A stretch of 64,000 bases of DNA from Blautia hansenii (GTDB taxonomy: Bacteria; Bacillota; Clostridia; Lachnospirales; Lachnospiraceae), in the NCBI RefSeq assembly GCF_013304445.1, contig NZ_JAAITA010000009.1, positions 50,069-114,068 on the forward strand, given 5' to 3'. The position numbers and the translations under genes were made by a program. Shown here piece by piece: positions 50,678-60,888 of the stretch (positions are counted from its first letter, which is position 1; every line of letters starts with the position of its first letter). The notes under the pieces were generated by a model, which was given only the letters and a program-made list of their open reading frames with translations, made no database searches and was not told the origin of the DNA.

Positions 50678-53600
50678 ATGTATCAGAAAGTTACTACAGA
50701 CCTGAATTTTGTAGAGCGCGAAAAGAATGTTGAAAAATTCTGGAAGGACAATGACATTTTCAAAAAAAGTATGGAGCAGAGAAAAGAAGGAGAAACGTAT
50801 ACCTTCTATGATGGACCGCCGACTGCAAACGGAAAACCGCATATCGGTCATGTGCTTACCCGTGTTATCAAGGATATGATTCCCAGATACCGCACTATGA
50901 AGGGCAAAATGGTTCCGAGAAAAGCAGGATGGGATACCCACGGACTTCCGGTAGAACTGGAAGTAGAGAAACTGCTGGGTCTGGACGGAAAAGAGCAGAT
51001 TGAAGAATACGGTCTGATTCCGTTTATTGATAAATGTAAGGAAAGCGTATGGAAATACAAAGGGATGTGGGAAGATTTTTCCTCTACCGTTGGTTTCTGG
51101 GCAGATATGGACAATCCGTACGTTACTTACCATGATGATTATATTGAATCCGAATGGTGGGCTTTAAAAGAAATCTGGAACAAAAACCTGCTGTACAAAG
51201 GATTTAAAATCGTACCTTATTGTCCGCGCTGCGGAACTCCGCTGTCTGCCCAGGAGGTGGCACAGGGCTATAAAGATGTAAAAGAACGTTCCGCTATTGC
51301 CCGTTTTAAAGTAAAAGACGAAGACGCGTACATTCTGGCATGGACTACAACCCCGTGGACACTGCCTTCTAACGTGGCGCTCTGCGTAAACCCGGAAGAA
51401 CAGTATGTAAAGGTAAAAGCAGCAGACGGATATACCTATTACATGGCAGAAGCCCTTCTGGATACGGTTCTTGGTTCTCTGGAAAGAGAAGAAGGAACAC
51501 CGGCGTACGAAGTTCTGGAAACTTATGCGGGAAAAGATTTGGAATATAAAGAATACGAACCATTATATAATTTCAAGAAGCTGGATAAGAAAGCGCATTA
51601 CGTTGTCTGCGATACCTATGTAACCCTGACAGACGGTACCGGTGTGGTTCATATTGCGCCTGCATTCGGTGAAGATGACAGCAAGGTGGGAAGAAAATAC
51701 GACCTTCCGTTCCTGCAGTTGGTTGACGAAAAAGGTGAAATGACAAAAGAAACCAAATGGGCAGGTACGTTCTGTAAGAAAGCGGACCCGGAAGTTTTGA
51801 AAGATTTGGACGAGAGAGGACTGCTTTTCTCCGCACCGAAATTTGAACACAGCTATCCCCACTGCTGGAGATGTGATACTCCGCTGATTTATTATGCAAG
51901 AGAATCCTGGTTTATCAAGATGACGGCGGTAAAAGACGACTTAATCCGCAACAACAACACCATTAACTGGATTCCGGAAAGTATTGGAAAAGGCCGTTTC
52001 GGCGACTGGCTGGAAAACGTACAGGACTGGGGTATCAGCCGTAACCGTTACTGGGGAACGCCGCTGAACGTATGGGAATGTGAATGCGGACATATGCATG
52101 CCATCGGCAGCAGACAGGAACTCTTTGAAATGAGCGGAAACGAAGCAGCAAAAACCGTAGAGCTGCACAGACCGTACATTGACGAAATTACCATGCCTTG
52201 TCCGAAATGCGGCAAGACCATGCACCGTGTACCGGAAGTGATTGACTGCTGGTTTGACTCCGGCGCTATGCCGTTTGCACAGCACCACTATCCATTTGAA
52301 AACAAAGAATTGTTTGAGCAGCAGTTCCCGGCAGATTTTATTTCTGAAGCTGTAGACCAGACAAGAGGCTGGTTCTACTCTCTGCTGGCAGAATCTACGC
52401 TGCTGTTTAACAAAGCACCTTACAAAAATGTTATTGTGCTGGGTCATGTACAGGACGAAAACGGACAGAAAATGAGTAAATCCAAGGGAAATGCCGTAGA
52501 CCCCTTTGACGCACTGGAAAAATACGGCGCTGATGCAATCCGCTGGTACTTCTATGTGAACAGCGCGCCATGGCTTCCAAACCGTTTCCATGGAAAAGCT
52601 GTGCAGGAAGGACAGCGTAAATTTATGGGCACACTTTGGAATACTTACGCATTCTTTGTTCTGTATGCCAATATTGACGAATTTGACGCAACCAAATATA
52701 CACTGGAATACGAGAAGCTTCCGGTTATGGACAAATGGCTGCTGTCCAAGCTAAATACAGTAGTAAAAGCGGTTGATGAAAACCTGGCTGGTTACAAGAT
52801 TCCGGAAACGGCCAGAGCGCTGCAGGAATTTGTAGATGATATGAGTAACTGGTATGTCAGAAGAAGCCGTGAACGTTTCTGGGCCAAAGGTATGGAACAG
52901 GATAAGATTAACGCTTATATGACTCTGTACACCGCCCTTGTAACCATTTCCAAAGCGGCTGCGCCTATGGTTCCGTTTATGACAGAAGATATTTACCAGA
53001 ACCTGGTGAGAAGTCTGGATAAAAATGCACCGGAAAGTATTCATCTGTGTGACTTCCCGGAAGTGAAGGAAGAATGGATTGATAAAGAGCTGGAAGAAAA
53101 CATGGACGATTTGCTGAAAGTGGTTGTTATGGGACGCGCCTGCAGAAATGCGGCAAACATTAAGAACCGTCAGCCAATCGGAAAGATGTTTGTAAAAGCG
53201 CCGTTTGTGCTTTCTGACTTCTATAAAGATATTATTACAGACGAATTGAATGTAAAAGAAATGGAATTCACAGATGATGTGAGAAGCTTTACTTCCTATA
53301 CATTCAAACCGCAGTTAAAGACCGTGGGCCCGAAATACGGCAAGTTCCTGGGCGGTATCAAAACAGCATTGGCGGACCTGGACGGCAACAAGGCTATGGA
53401 TGAACTGAAAGCTCAGGGCGAATTGAAGCTGCATGTAGATGGTGAGGAAATCGTGCTTCTGGAAAGTGATTTGCTCATTGATATGGCGCAGATGGAAGGC
53501 TATGTTTCCGAAAATGACAACGATATTACGGTTGTACTGGATACAAACCTGACCCCGGAACTGATTGAAGAAGGTTTTGTAAGAGAAATCATCAGCAAAA

Positions 53601-53821
53601 TTCAGACTATGCGTAAGGAAGCAGGTTTTGAAGTTATGGATAAAATCCGGGTATCACTTGCGGATAACCAGGTAATTGAGGGAATCTTCCGTGTACATGA
53701 AAAACAAATCAAAGCAGAAGTTCTGGCTGAGGAAGTTGTATATAACGAAGTAAAAGGTTATACAAAGGATTGGAAAATTAACGCAGAAGGTGTAAAATTA
53801 GGGGTGGAAAAAATTTCATAA
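50678..53821 (+). CDS. ileS: Isoleucyl-tRNA synthetase, eukaryote-like type
   Basis: 1047 residues, longer than classical bacterial IleS (~920). Class I signatures: P-P-T-A-N-G-K-P-H-I-G-H and K-M-S-K-S-K-G-N. W-D-T-H-G-L-P-V-E-L-E-V-E-K and the long C-terminus mark the second, eukaryote-like IleS type, which includes the mupirocin-tolerant enzymes. AGAGAGGAG precedes the ATG at 50678. Controlled by the T-box upstream; glgP follows 23 bases later. Confidence 0.96.
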   Translation: MYQKVTTDLNFVEREKNVEKFWKDNDIFKKSMEQRKEGETYTFYDGPPTANGKPHIGHVLTRVIKDMIPRYRTMKGKMVPRKAGWDTHGLPVELEVEKLLGLDGKEQIEEYGLIPFIDKCKESVWKYKGMWEDFSSTVGFWADMDNPYVTYHDDYIESEWWALKEIWNKNLLYKGFKIVPYCPRCGTPLSAQEVAQGYKDVKERSAIARFKVKDEDAYILAWTTTPWTLPSNVALCVNPEEQYVKVKAADGYTYYMAEALLDTVLGSLEREEGTPAYEVLETYAGKDLEYKEYEPLYNFKKLDKKAHYVVCDTYVTLTDGTGVVHIAPAFGEDDSKVGRKYDLPFLQLVDEKGEMTKETKWAGTFCKKADPEVLKDLDERGLLFSAPKFEHSYPHCWRCDTPLIYYARESWFIKMTAVKDDLIRNNNTINWIPESIGKGRFGDWLENVQDWGISRNRYWGTPLNVWECECGHMHAIGSRQELFEMSGNEAAKTVELHRPYIDEITMPCPKCGKTMHRVPEVIDCWFDSGAMPFAQHHYPFENKELFEQQFPADFISEAVDQTRGWFYSLLAESTLLFNKAPYKNVIVLGHVQDENGQKMSKSKGNAVDPFDALEKYGADAIRWYFYVNSAPWLPNRFHGKAVQEGQRKFMGTLWNTYAFFVLYANIDEFDATKYTLEYEKLPVMDKWLLSKLNTVVKAVDENLAGYKIPETARALQEFVDDMSNWYVRRSRERFWAKGMEQDKINAYMTLYTALVTISKAAAPMVPFMTEDIYQNLVRSLDKNAPESIHLCDFPEVKEEWIDKELEENMDDLLKVVVMGRACRNAANIKNRQPIGKMFVKAPFVLSDFYKDIITDELNVKEMEFTDDVRSFTSYTFKPQLKTVGPKYGKFLGGIKTALADLDGNKAMDELKAQGELKLHVDGEEIVLLESDLLIDMAQMEGYVSENDNDITVVLDTNLTPELIEEGFVREIISKIQTMRKEAGFEVMDKIRVSLADNQVIEGIFRVHEKQIKAEVLAEEVVYNEVKGYTKDWKINAEGVKLGVEKIS

Positions 53822-53844
53822 CTTTCGCTAGGAGGAAAATAGTG

Positions 53845-56307
53845 ATGTTGGATAATCATTTCAAGAAAGAGAAATTCAAAAAAAGCGTTAAAGAAAATGT
53901 AAAAATGCTTTATAGAAAAACCATTGATGAGGCTACTCAGGAACAGGTTTTTCAGGCAGTCTCTCTTGCTGTTAAAGACGTAATTATTGACAACTGGCTT
54001 CTCACGCAGAAACAGTATGAAAAAGATGACCCGAAAATCGTTTATTATCTGTCCATGGAATTTTTGATGGGACGCGCGCTGGGCAACAACCTGATTAACC
54101 TGTGTGCGTATAAGGAAGTAAAAGAAGCTTTAGATGAGCTTGGATTTGACTTAAATGTAATTGAAGACCAGGAGCCGGATCCGGCTCTTGGAAACGGCGG
54201 TCTGGGAAGACTGGCTGCCTGTTTCCTGGATTCTCTGGCCACGCTGGGATATTGTGCGTATGGCTGTGGTATCCGTTACCACTATGGTCTGTTCAAACAG
54301 AAAATCGAAAATGGTTATCAGGTAGAGGTGCCGGATAACTGGTTAAAAGACGGTTACCCATTTGAACTGCGCCGTCCGGAATATGCCAAAGAAGTGAAAT
54401 TCGGCGGCTATGTAAGAGTGGAATATGACCCGGCTACGGGCAAGAATCACTTTATTCAGGAGGGATACCAGTCTGTAAGAGCCATTCCTTACGATATGCC
54501 AATCGTGGGATACAACAATCAGATTGTGAACACCCTTCGTATCTGGGACGCAGAAGCGGTCAATGACTTCCAGTTAGACCTGTTTGACAAGGGAGAATAT
54601 CATAAAGCAGTAGAGCAGGAAAACCTGGCAAAGAATATTGTGGAAGTGCTGTATCCAAATGATAACCATTATGCAGGAAAAGAGCTGCGTTTAAAACAGC
54701 AGTATTTCTTCATTTCCGCAAGTATTCAGGCTGCCATTGAGAAGTTTAAGAAATCGCACAGCGACCTGCACGATTTGCCGAAAAAGGTAACTTTCCAGTT
54801 AAACGATACGCATCCGACTATGACTGTTGCAGAATTAATGCGTATTCTGGTGGACGAGGAGGGCATGTCCTGGGAAGACGCGTGGGACATTACCACCCAT
54901 ACCTGCGCTTATACAAACCATACCATTATGGCAGAAGCGCTGGAAAAATGGCCTATCGAGCTGTTTTCTAAGCTGCTTCCTCGTGTATATCAGATTATTG
55001 AGGAGATTAACCGCAGATTCCTTCTGGAAATCCAGGCAAAATATCCGGGTGACCAGGAAAAAATCCGTAAAATGGCAATCATTTATGATGGTCAGGTGAA
55101 AATGGCACATCTTGCCATTGCAGGCGGATATTCTGTAAACGGTGTGGCAAAGCTGCATACGGAAATTCTGGAAAAACAGGAATTGAGAGATTTCTATGAG
55201 ATGTATCCGGAAAAATTCAATAATAAGACAAACGGTATTACCCAGAGACGTTTCCTGCTTCACGGAAATCCTCTGCTGGCAGACTGGATTACGGACCACA
55301 TTGGGGATGGATGGATTACCAGCCTTCCGGAACTGGAAAAATTAAAGGTTTATGCAGACGACAAGAAGGCGCAGCAGGAATTTATGAACATCAAGCACCA
55401 GAACAAGGTGCGGCTGGCAAAATATATTCTGGAGCACAATGGCATTGAAGTGAATCCAAATTCTATTTTTGATGTGCAGGTGAAGAGACTTCATGAGTAC
55501 AAACGCCAGCTGATGAATATTCTGCATGTAATGTACCTGTACAATAAGATTAAGGAACATCCGGAAATGCCGTTCTATCCGAGAACCTTTATTTTCGGTG
55601 CAAAGGCAGCGGCAGGCTACAGACGCGCAAAGCAGACCATTAAGCTGATTAACGCTGTGGCAGATGTGGTGAACAACGACCGTTCTATTGACGGAAAGAT
55701 TAAAGTGGTATTTATTGAAAACTATCGTGTGTCCAATGCGGAAATGATTTTTGCGGCAGCAGATGTTTCCGAGCAGATATCTACAGCAAGTAAAGAGGCA
55801 TCCGGAACCGGAAACATGAAGTTTATGTTAAACGGTGCGCCAACGCTGGGGACCATGGACGGTGCAAACGTGGAAATCGTGGAAGAAGTAGGCGCAGAAA
55901 ATGCATTTATCTTCGGTCTGTCCTCGGATGAGGTTATCAACTATGAAAACAATGGCGGCTATGACCCTATGCAGTATTTCAATAATGACCCGGATATCCG
56001 AAACGTGCTGATGCAGCTGATTAACGGTACCTATTCAGGGGGAGACTTCAATATGTTCCGTGAAATCTATGACTCTTTGCTGAACACAAACAGCAGTGAC
56101 AGAGCAGATACGTACTTCATTCTGGCTGATTTCAAATCTTATGCGGCAGCGCAGGAGAAAGTGGAGGCAGCGTATAGAGATGAAGCAGGATGGGCGAAAA
56201 TGGCGCTTCTGAATACGGCTTGCTCCGGTAAATTTACCTCAGACAGAACCATTCAGCAGTATGTAGATGAAATTTGGCATCTGGATAAAGTTGTGATTGG
56301 GAAGTAA
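53845..56307 (+). CDS. glgP: Glycogen/starch/maltodextrin phosphorylase
   Basis: 820 residues, full length. Releases glucose 1-phosphate from alpha-1,4-glucans. Hallmarks: N-G-G-L-G-R-L-A-A-C-F-L-D, V-K-R-L-H-E-Y-K-R-Q and the PLP lysine in E-A-S-G-T-G-N-M-K-F-M-L-N-G. The ATG at 53845 lies nine bases after AGGAGG; a GTG at 53842 is adjacent. It is transcribed behind ileS with little space, an unusual partnership, and has a terminator after it. Confidence 0.96.
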   Translation: MLDNHFKKEKFKKSVKENVKMLYRKTIDEATQEQVFQAVSLAVKDVIIDNWLLTQKQYEKDDPKIVYYLSMEFLMGRALGNNLINLCAYKEVKEALDELGFDLNVIEDQEPDPALGNGGLGRLAACFLDSLATLGYCAYGCGIRYHYGLFKQKIENGYQVEVPDNWLKDGYPFELRRPEYAKEVKFGGYVRVEYDPATGKNHFIQEGYQSVRAIPYDMPIVGYNNQIVNTLRIWDAEAVNDFQLDLFDKGEYHKAVEQENLAKNIVEVLYPNDNHYAGKELRLKQQYFFISASIQAAIEKFKKSHSDLHDLPKKVTFQLNDTHPTMTVAELMRILVDEEGMSWEDAWDITTHTCAYTNHTIMAEALEKWPIELFSKLLPRVYQIIEEINRRFLLEIQAKYPGDQEKIRKMAIIYDGQVKMAHLAIAGGYSVNGVAKLHTEILEKQELRDFYEMYPEKFNNKTNGITQRRFLLHGNPLLADWITDHIGDGWITSLPELEKLKVYADDKKAQQEFMNIKHQNKVRLAKYILEHNGIEVNPNSIFDVQVKRLHEYKRQLMNILHVMYLYNKIKEHPEMPFYPRTFIFGAKAAAGYRRAKQTIKLINAVADVVNNDRSIDGKIKVVFIENYRVSNAEMIFAAADVSEQISTASKEASGTGNMKFMLNGAPTLGTMDGANVEIVEEVGAENAFIFGLSSDEVINYENNGGYDPMQYFNNDPDIRNVLMQLINGTYSGGDFNMFREIYDSLLNTNSSDRADTYFILADFKSYAAAQEKVEAAYRDEAGWAKMALLNTACSGKFTSDRTIQQYVDEIWHLDKVVIGK

Positions 56308-56330
56308 AAAGTATATATTTTAAAAGATAG

Positions 56331-56363
56331 AAAACCCCAGAGGCGGCCTCCTCAGGGGTTTTT
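56331..56363 (+). terminator. Terminator of ileS-glgP
   Basis: AAAACCCC (56331-56338) pairs with GGGGTTTT (56355-56362), with an inner GAGG/CCTC stem, then T. Confidence 0.85.
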
Positions 56364-56401
56364 GCACGTCCGGTTGGCAAATTAAAAATTTTCTCTGCCA
56401 T

Positions 56402-56434
56402 TTTAAGGTTTATTTAAAGTTCCCCTCGTATACT
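56402..56434 (+). promoter_or_regulatory. Promoter with an 11-base-spaced TTTAARG direct repeat
   Basis: TTTAAGG (56402-56408) and TTTAAAG (56413-56419) are 11 bases apart, one helical turn, ending ten bases before TATACT (56429-56434). This is the layout of OmpR/PhoB-type response-regulator sites that replace a -35 box. No two-component genes are in the window. Confidence 0.6.
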
Positions 56435-56480
56435 CCCTTTTAAAGCACACAAACTTGTTTTAGGAAAGGATACAGGACAT

Positions 56481-58475
56481 ATGAAACGAAACCATCTTGC
56501 AATCACATTAGGCATTATCTTAGGCGTGTCGGCTCTTACCGGCTGTACAAAATCAAGTACAAATGATACCAGTATTTCCAAAGAAAAGGAAAGTGAGGAA
56601 AATACCGTATATGGAGAAGTGAAATCCGTAGGAGAGTCTTCTGTCACCATTGAAGTAGGAACCATGAAAGAAATGGAGAAAGATGGAGAAAATCCATCGG
56701 GTGCCGGCAAAGAGGAAAATACAGATTCTGCGCAGACGGATAGAGAGGGCGAAAATCAGCCGCCTCAGGGTGGAGAGCAGCCGTCCATGCTGGATCTGAC
56801 CGGAGAGGAAAAGGAAATCAAAATTACAGATGATACGGTAATCCAGCGTCAGAGCATGGGCGGCGGTCCGGGACAGGGTGGAGAAGCTCCGTCTGCCGAT
56901 GGAGAGGCACCGGAAAAACCAGAAGATACTACCGGAACAACAGAGAGCAGTACCGACAACAGCACAGAGAGCAGTACCGGAAGTGATAGTAAAGACGGGG
57001 AAGAGCCGGGTGAAAATCCGCCTGAACAGCAAACAGAGACTATCACTCTAGACGATATTTCTGAAGGTGATACCGTATCCATTACCCTGGATGAAGATGG
57101 AAATGCAGAAACAATTACGGTTATGTCCATGGGCGGCGGTATGGGACAGTCTCCTGATGCAGGAGGGGTAGACAGTTATGCGGCTGCGACAGAATATACT
57201 TCAGACACCGAAGCAGACGGAGAAACCTTTACATCTACAGGGACAGACGAGAATGCGGTGCATATTTTGGACGGTGCACAGGTTACATTAAAGAACGTGA
57301 CTGCTGACAGAACCTCTTCTGACAGTAAGGGAGGAGACAATTCCAGCTTTTACGGTGTGGGAGCAGCCATTCTGAATACAGATGGTAAGGCCTATATCAG
57401 CGGAAGTACCGTTGATACAGACGCGGCAGGAGGCGCAGGAATTTTCTCTTACGGTGACGGTGTGACCTATGTTTCGGATACCACCATTAAGACACAGCAG
57501 GATACTTCAGGCGGTATTCATGCAGCAGGCGGCGGAACGCTTTATGCATGGGATTTAGATGTGGAGACCAACGGAGAATCCTCTGCGGCAATCCGAAGCG
57601 ACAGAGGCGGCGGAACCATGGTTGTGGACGGAGGAACTTATACCTCTAACGGCACAGGTTCTCCGGCAATTTACAGCACAGCCAATATTGCCGTAAATAA
57701 TGCGAATCTGACGGCAAACGGTTCAGAAGCGGTCTGCATTGAGGGGTTGAATTCACTCCATTTGTATAATTCCAATCTGACCGGAAATATGAGTGATAAT
57801 GAGCAGAACGACTGTACCTGGAATGTAATTCTCTACCAGAGTATGTCCGGGGACTCAGAACTAGGAAACAGTACGTTTGAAATGGACGGAGGCAGTCTTA
57901 CAGCGAAAAACGGAGGTATGTTTTATACCACAAATACAGAATCTACCTTTGTATTGTCAGATGTGGACATTACCTATGCAGAGGACAACGATTTCTTTCT
58001 GAAATGCACAGGAAATCAGAATCAGAGAGGATGGGGTCAGTCCGGTTCAAACGGTGCAGACTGCCTGTTTACCGCCATTACACAAAAAATGGAGGGTGAT
58101 ATTATCTGGGACAGTATCAGCAAACTGGATTTCTATATGACAGATGGAAGTACATTAAAAGGTGCAGTAAAGGATGATGAGAGCTGTGCCGGAGATGGCG
58201 GAAGCGGATATGCCAGCTTTTATATAGAGGAAGGTTCCTCTTGGGTAGTGACCGGAGACAGCGAACTTACAAATCTGTATTGTGCAGGAACTATCACCGA
58301 CGAAGATGGAAATTCCGTTACCATAAAAGGAAGTGACGGAACCGTATATGCAGAAGGTACCAGTGAGTATACCATTACTGTAGATAAATACGAAAAAACG
58401 GCAGATCTGTCAGGCTGCTCCCAGGCAACTCAGTGGAGTGACTATGAAACAGAAAAACCGGAGCAGTTATCGTAA
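56481..58475 (+). CDS. Large secreted lipoprotein with beta-helix-like repeats
   Basis: 664 residues. Signal peptide with lipobox A-L-T-G-C (Cys ~22), so it is lipid-anchored outside the membrane. Residues ~30-230 are a low-complexity Glu/Ser/Thr/Gly stretch with two M-G-G-G motifs. Residues ~240-640 are repeats of short beta-strands (A-Y-I-S-G-S-T-V-D-T and similar), as in right-handed beta-helix or carbohydrate-binding proteins. It is the first gene of an operon with a HlyD adaptor and a MacB-type permease, and may be their cargo or partner. Confidence 0.75.
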   Translation: MKRNHLAITLGIILGVSALTGCTKSSTNDTSISKEKESEENTVYGEVKSVGESSVTIEVGTMKEMEKDGENPSGAGKEENTDSAQTDREGENQPPQGGEQPSMLDLTGEEKEIKITDDTVIQRQSMGGGPGQGGEAPSADGEAPEKPEDTTGTTESSTDNSTESSTGSDSKDGEEPGENPPEQQTETITLDDISEGDTVSITLDEDGNAETITVMSMGGGMGQSPDAGGVDSYAAATEYTSDTEADGETFTSTGTDENAVHILDGAQVTLKNVTADRTSSDSKGGDNSSFYGVGAAILNTDGKAYISGSTVDTDAAGGAGIFSYGDGVTYVSDTTIKTQQDTSGGIHAAGGGTLYAWDLDVETNGESSAAIRSDRGGGTMVVDGGTYTSNGTGSPAIYSTANIAVNNANLTANGSEAVCIEGLNSLHLYNSNLTGNMSDNEQNDCTWNVILYQSMSGDSELGNSTFEMDGGSLTAKNGGMFYTTNTESTFVLSDVDITYAEDNDFFLKCTGNQNQRGWGQSGSNGADCLFTAITQKMEGDIIWDSISKLDFYMTDGSTLKGAVKDDESCAGDGGSGYASFYIEEGSSWVVTGDSELTNLYCAGTITDEDGNSVTIKGSDGTVYAEGTSEYTITVDKYEKTADLSGCSQATQWSDYETEKPEQLS

Positions 58476-58487
58476 GAGGGAAAAATA

Positions 58488-60887
58488 GTGAAAAAAGCAG
58501 GGTTTTATATGAAAAAGGGCATGTCTGTGTGGAAAGGCATGTCCGGAAAAAAGAAAACAGCGGTGGCGATTGTGTCGCTGGCAGGCATATGTATCCTTGG
58601 GACAGGCGTGTTTTGGGCGAGAAATAAAATGTCTAAGGGGCAGCCTGTGGGGAATGCTTCGGTGCAGGAGGCGTCGGCAGCTTCCGGTGATATAGCCAAT
58701 ACCATTACAGGAACAGGCAGCCTGGAGGCGGACGATTCTGACACTGTGAAAATTCCTTCCGGCATTACGATAAAGGAGGTGAAAGTAGAAAGCGGCGATG
58801 CGGTATCCAAAGGGGATGTGCTGGCTGTGGTAGAGGAAACCTCGGTACTGGGAGCCATGGAGGAGGTACAGGAGCAGATAGAAGAGACGGAAGAAGATAT
58901 GAACGAATGTAAATCCGATACGGAAACCCAGGAGGTGACGGCAAAGGTCAGCGGACGGATAAAGAAAATTTATGTGCAGGAGAGCAGTGATGTGGCGCAG
59001 AGTATGGTGGACAACGGGGCCTTGATGCTGCTTTCACTGGATGGTAAAATGGCAGCAGATTTTACAGGCGTATCCGGTGTGGCAGCAGGAGATACGGTGA
59101 CCGTTACCTTGTCGGACGGTACGGTGAAAGAGGGCAGCGTGGAGAGTGTCAGCGGAGCAGATTGCACAGTGACTTTTTCAGATGATGGTGTGGCAGTAGA
59201 TGACACCGTCACGGCGGCGAAAGCGGACGGGACAAAAATAGGAACGGGAAAGGCGTACATTCATGAGCAGCTGGAAATTACAGGTACAGGCGGTACGGTC
59301 AGCAGTGTTTCAGCAGCGGAAAACCAGGAAGTATCTGCGGGAGATACGCTTCTGACGGTAAATACCGGAGAAAAATCTGTAAAATACCGCCAGTTGGCGG
59401 CAAAAAGAGAGGCACTTACCCAGAGTCTTCAGAAGCTGGTGATCATTTCCCAGACCGGAACGATTACTGCGGACATAGACGGTACAGTAGGAAGTGTGAA
59501 TGTTTCTGCTGGAAGCGCGGTGCAGAGCAGTTCCGCCGTGTCATCGGGAACTACTTCTTCGGGTTCTTCCGCTGCAAAAGCCAGCAATATGTCTTATACT
59601 TCTTCTGCCTCAGGGGCTTCTTTTCTGCTGTTGTCTTCGGCGTCTGAGACAGCAGCGGGAAAAGAAACTGCGTTGGACAACGATGCAGAGCAGCAGGAGG
59701 ATACGCAGTCAGACACAGAGAATCAGGAGCAGCAGACGGATATCTGCCTGCAGTTTGCAATCGGAGAGGGAACGGAAAGCACAGCAGGACTGTTGGCCTT
59801 AGCCACACCCCAGACAGACGGAGTTCCTCAGACAGAGGCAAATTCTTCGGATGGCGCATATACGGGAAGCATTGTGTGGAATCCCCAGGCAGATACCTTT
59901 GAGGGCGGTACGGAATATCAGGCACAGATAACGCTTACAGCAGGGGAGGGATACTGCTTCGGTGCGGACAGTGTGTCAAAACTGCAAGTTGGAATTTTGT
60001 CAGGTCTGACTGTATCAGAGGATGCAAAGACGCTGGAATTTTGTGTTACCTTCCCGGTTACTGCGGAAACAACACCGCAGGAAACTCAGAAAGAACAAAA
60101 TGAAAGCGGACAGGATGAAAACAAGAAGCAGGTATCAGGCAGTGACGGGGAAACTGTTGAGGCAAGTGCCAAAGCAGCAGCTGTGACAGGCACAAGTACC
60201 GGTACGGCAGCCGCTGCAGATACGGAAACCACTGCCCAGCAGACCAGTTCTTCAGACAGTACAGAAGATACGTCGTCTTACAGCACAGATGTAACCGCTT
60301 TTACCCTGGCCTCCAATGACAGTATGATTCTTTCTGTCAGCGTGGATGAGCTGGATATTAATTCTGTGTCAAAAGACCAGGAAGCCGAAGTGACGCTGGA
60401 TGCATTGGAGGACTCTTCTTTTACAGGAACGGTTACAAAGGTAGGCGGCAGTTCCCAGAGTTCCGGAAACGGAGTCGCAAAATATACAGTGGAAATTACC
60501 ATTCCAAAGGATGCGCAGATGAAAGAAGGAATGAATGCTTCAGCCGTCATTACAGTAGAGGAAAAGAAAGACGTGGTGACCATACCGGTTAATGCTCTAC
60601 AGGAAAAAGGCGATAAAACCTTTGTATATACCAAGAAGGACGATGAGGGCAATCTGTCGGGGGAACAGGAGGTATCCACAGGACTTTCTGACGGAGATAA
60701 GGTAGAAATCACAGACGGACTGTCGGAGGGCGATACGGTTTATTATCAGAAGACAGGCAATACCCAGGGTACAGATTCCGGACAGACACCCCAGCAGGGC
60801 GGCGGACCCGGCAATATGGAGCAGCCTTCCGGGGGCGGTATGGGTGAAATGCCATCTGGAGGCGGACCTGCTCCGGGAGGAAATTAA
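58488..60887 (+). CDS. HlyD/MacA-type efflux adaptor, unusually long
   Basis: 799 residues, about twice the usual size. One membrane helix (~residues 26-44), then a biotinyl-lipoyl-like domain (I-K-E-V-K-V-E-S-G-D-A-V-S-K-G-D), a second lipoyl half, a long Ser/Thr/Glu-rich insert (~residues 340-600), and a C-terminal beta-barrel with V-V-T-I-P-V-N-A-L. The tail is Gly/Pro-rich (G-G-G-P-G-N-M), echoing the lipoprotein upstream. GTG start. Acts between the permease and the outside of a Gram-positive cell. Confidence 0.82.
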   Translation: MKKAGFYMKKGMSVWKGMSGKKKTAVAIVSLAGICILGTGVFWARNKMSKGQPVGNASVQEASAASGDIANTITGTGSLEADDSDTVKIPSGITIKEVKVESGDAVSKGDVLAVVEETSVLGAMEEVQEQIEETEEDMNECKSDTETQEVTAKVSGRIKKIYVQESSDVAQSMVDNGALMLLSLDGKMAADFTGVSGVAAGDTVTVTLSDGTVKEGSVESVSGADCTVTFSDDGVAVDDTVTAAKADGTKIGTGKAYIHEQLEITGTGGTVSSVSAAENQEVSAGDTLLTVNTGEKSVKYRQLAAKREALTQSLQKLVIISQTGTITADIDGTVGSVNVSAGSAVQSSSAVSSGTTSSGSSAAKASNMSYTSSASGASFLLLSSASETAAGKETALDNDAEQQEDTQSDTENQEQQTDICLQFAIGEGTESTAGLLALATPQTDGVPQTEANSSDGAYTGSIVWNPQADTFEGGTEYQAQITLTAGEGYCFGADSVSKLQVGILSGLTVSEDAKTLEFCVTFPVTAETTPQETQKEQNESGQDENKKQVSGSDGETVEASAKAAAVTGTSTGTAAAADTETTAQQTSSSDSTEDTSSYSTDVTAFTLASNDSMILSVSVDELDINSVSKDQEAEVTLDALEDSSFTGTVTKVGGSSQSSGNGVAKYTVEITIPKDAQMKEGMNASAVITVEEKKDVVTIPVNALQEKGDKTFVYTKKDDEGNLSGEQEVSTGLSDGDKVEITDGLSEGDTVYYQKTGNTQGTDSGQTPQQGGGPGNMEQPSGGGMGEMPSGGGPAPGGN

Positions 60888-60888
60888 G

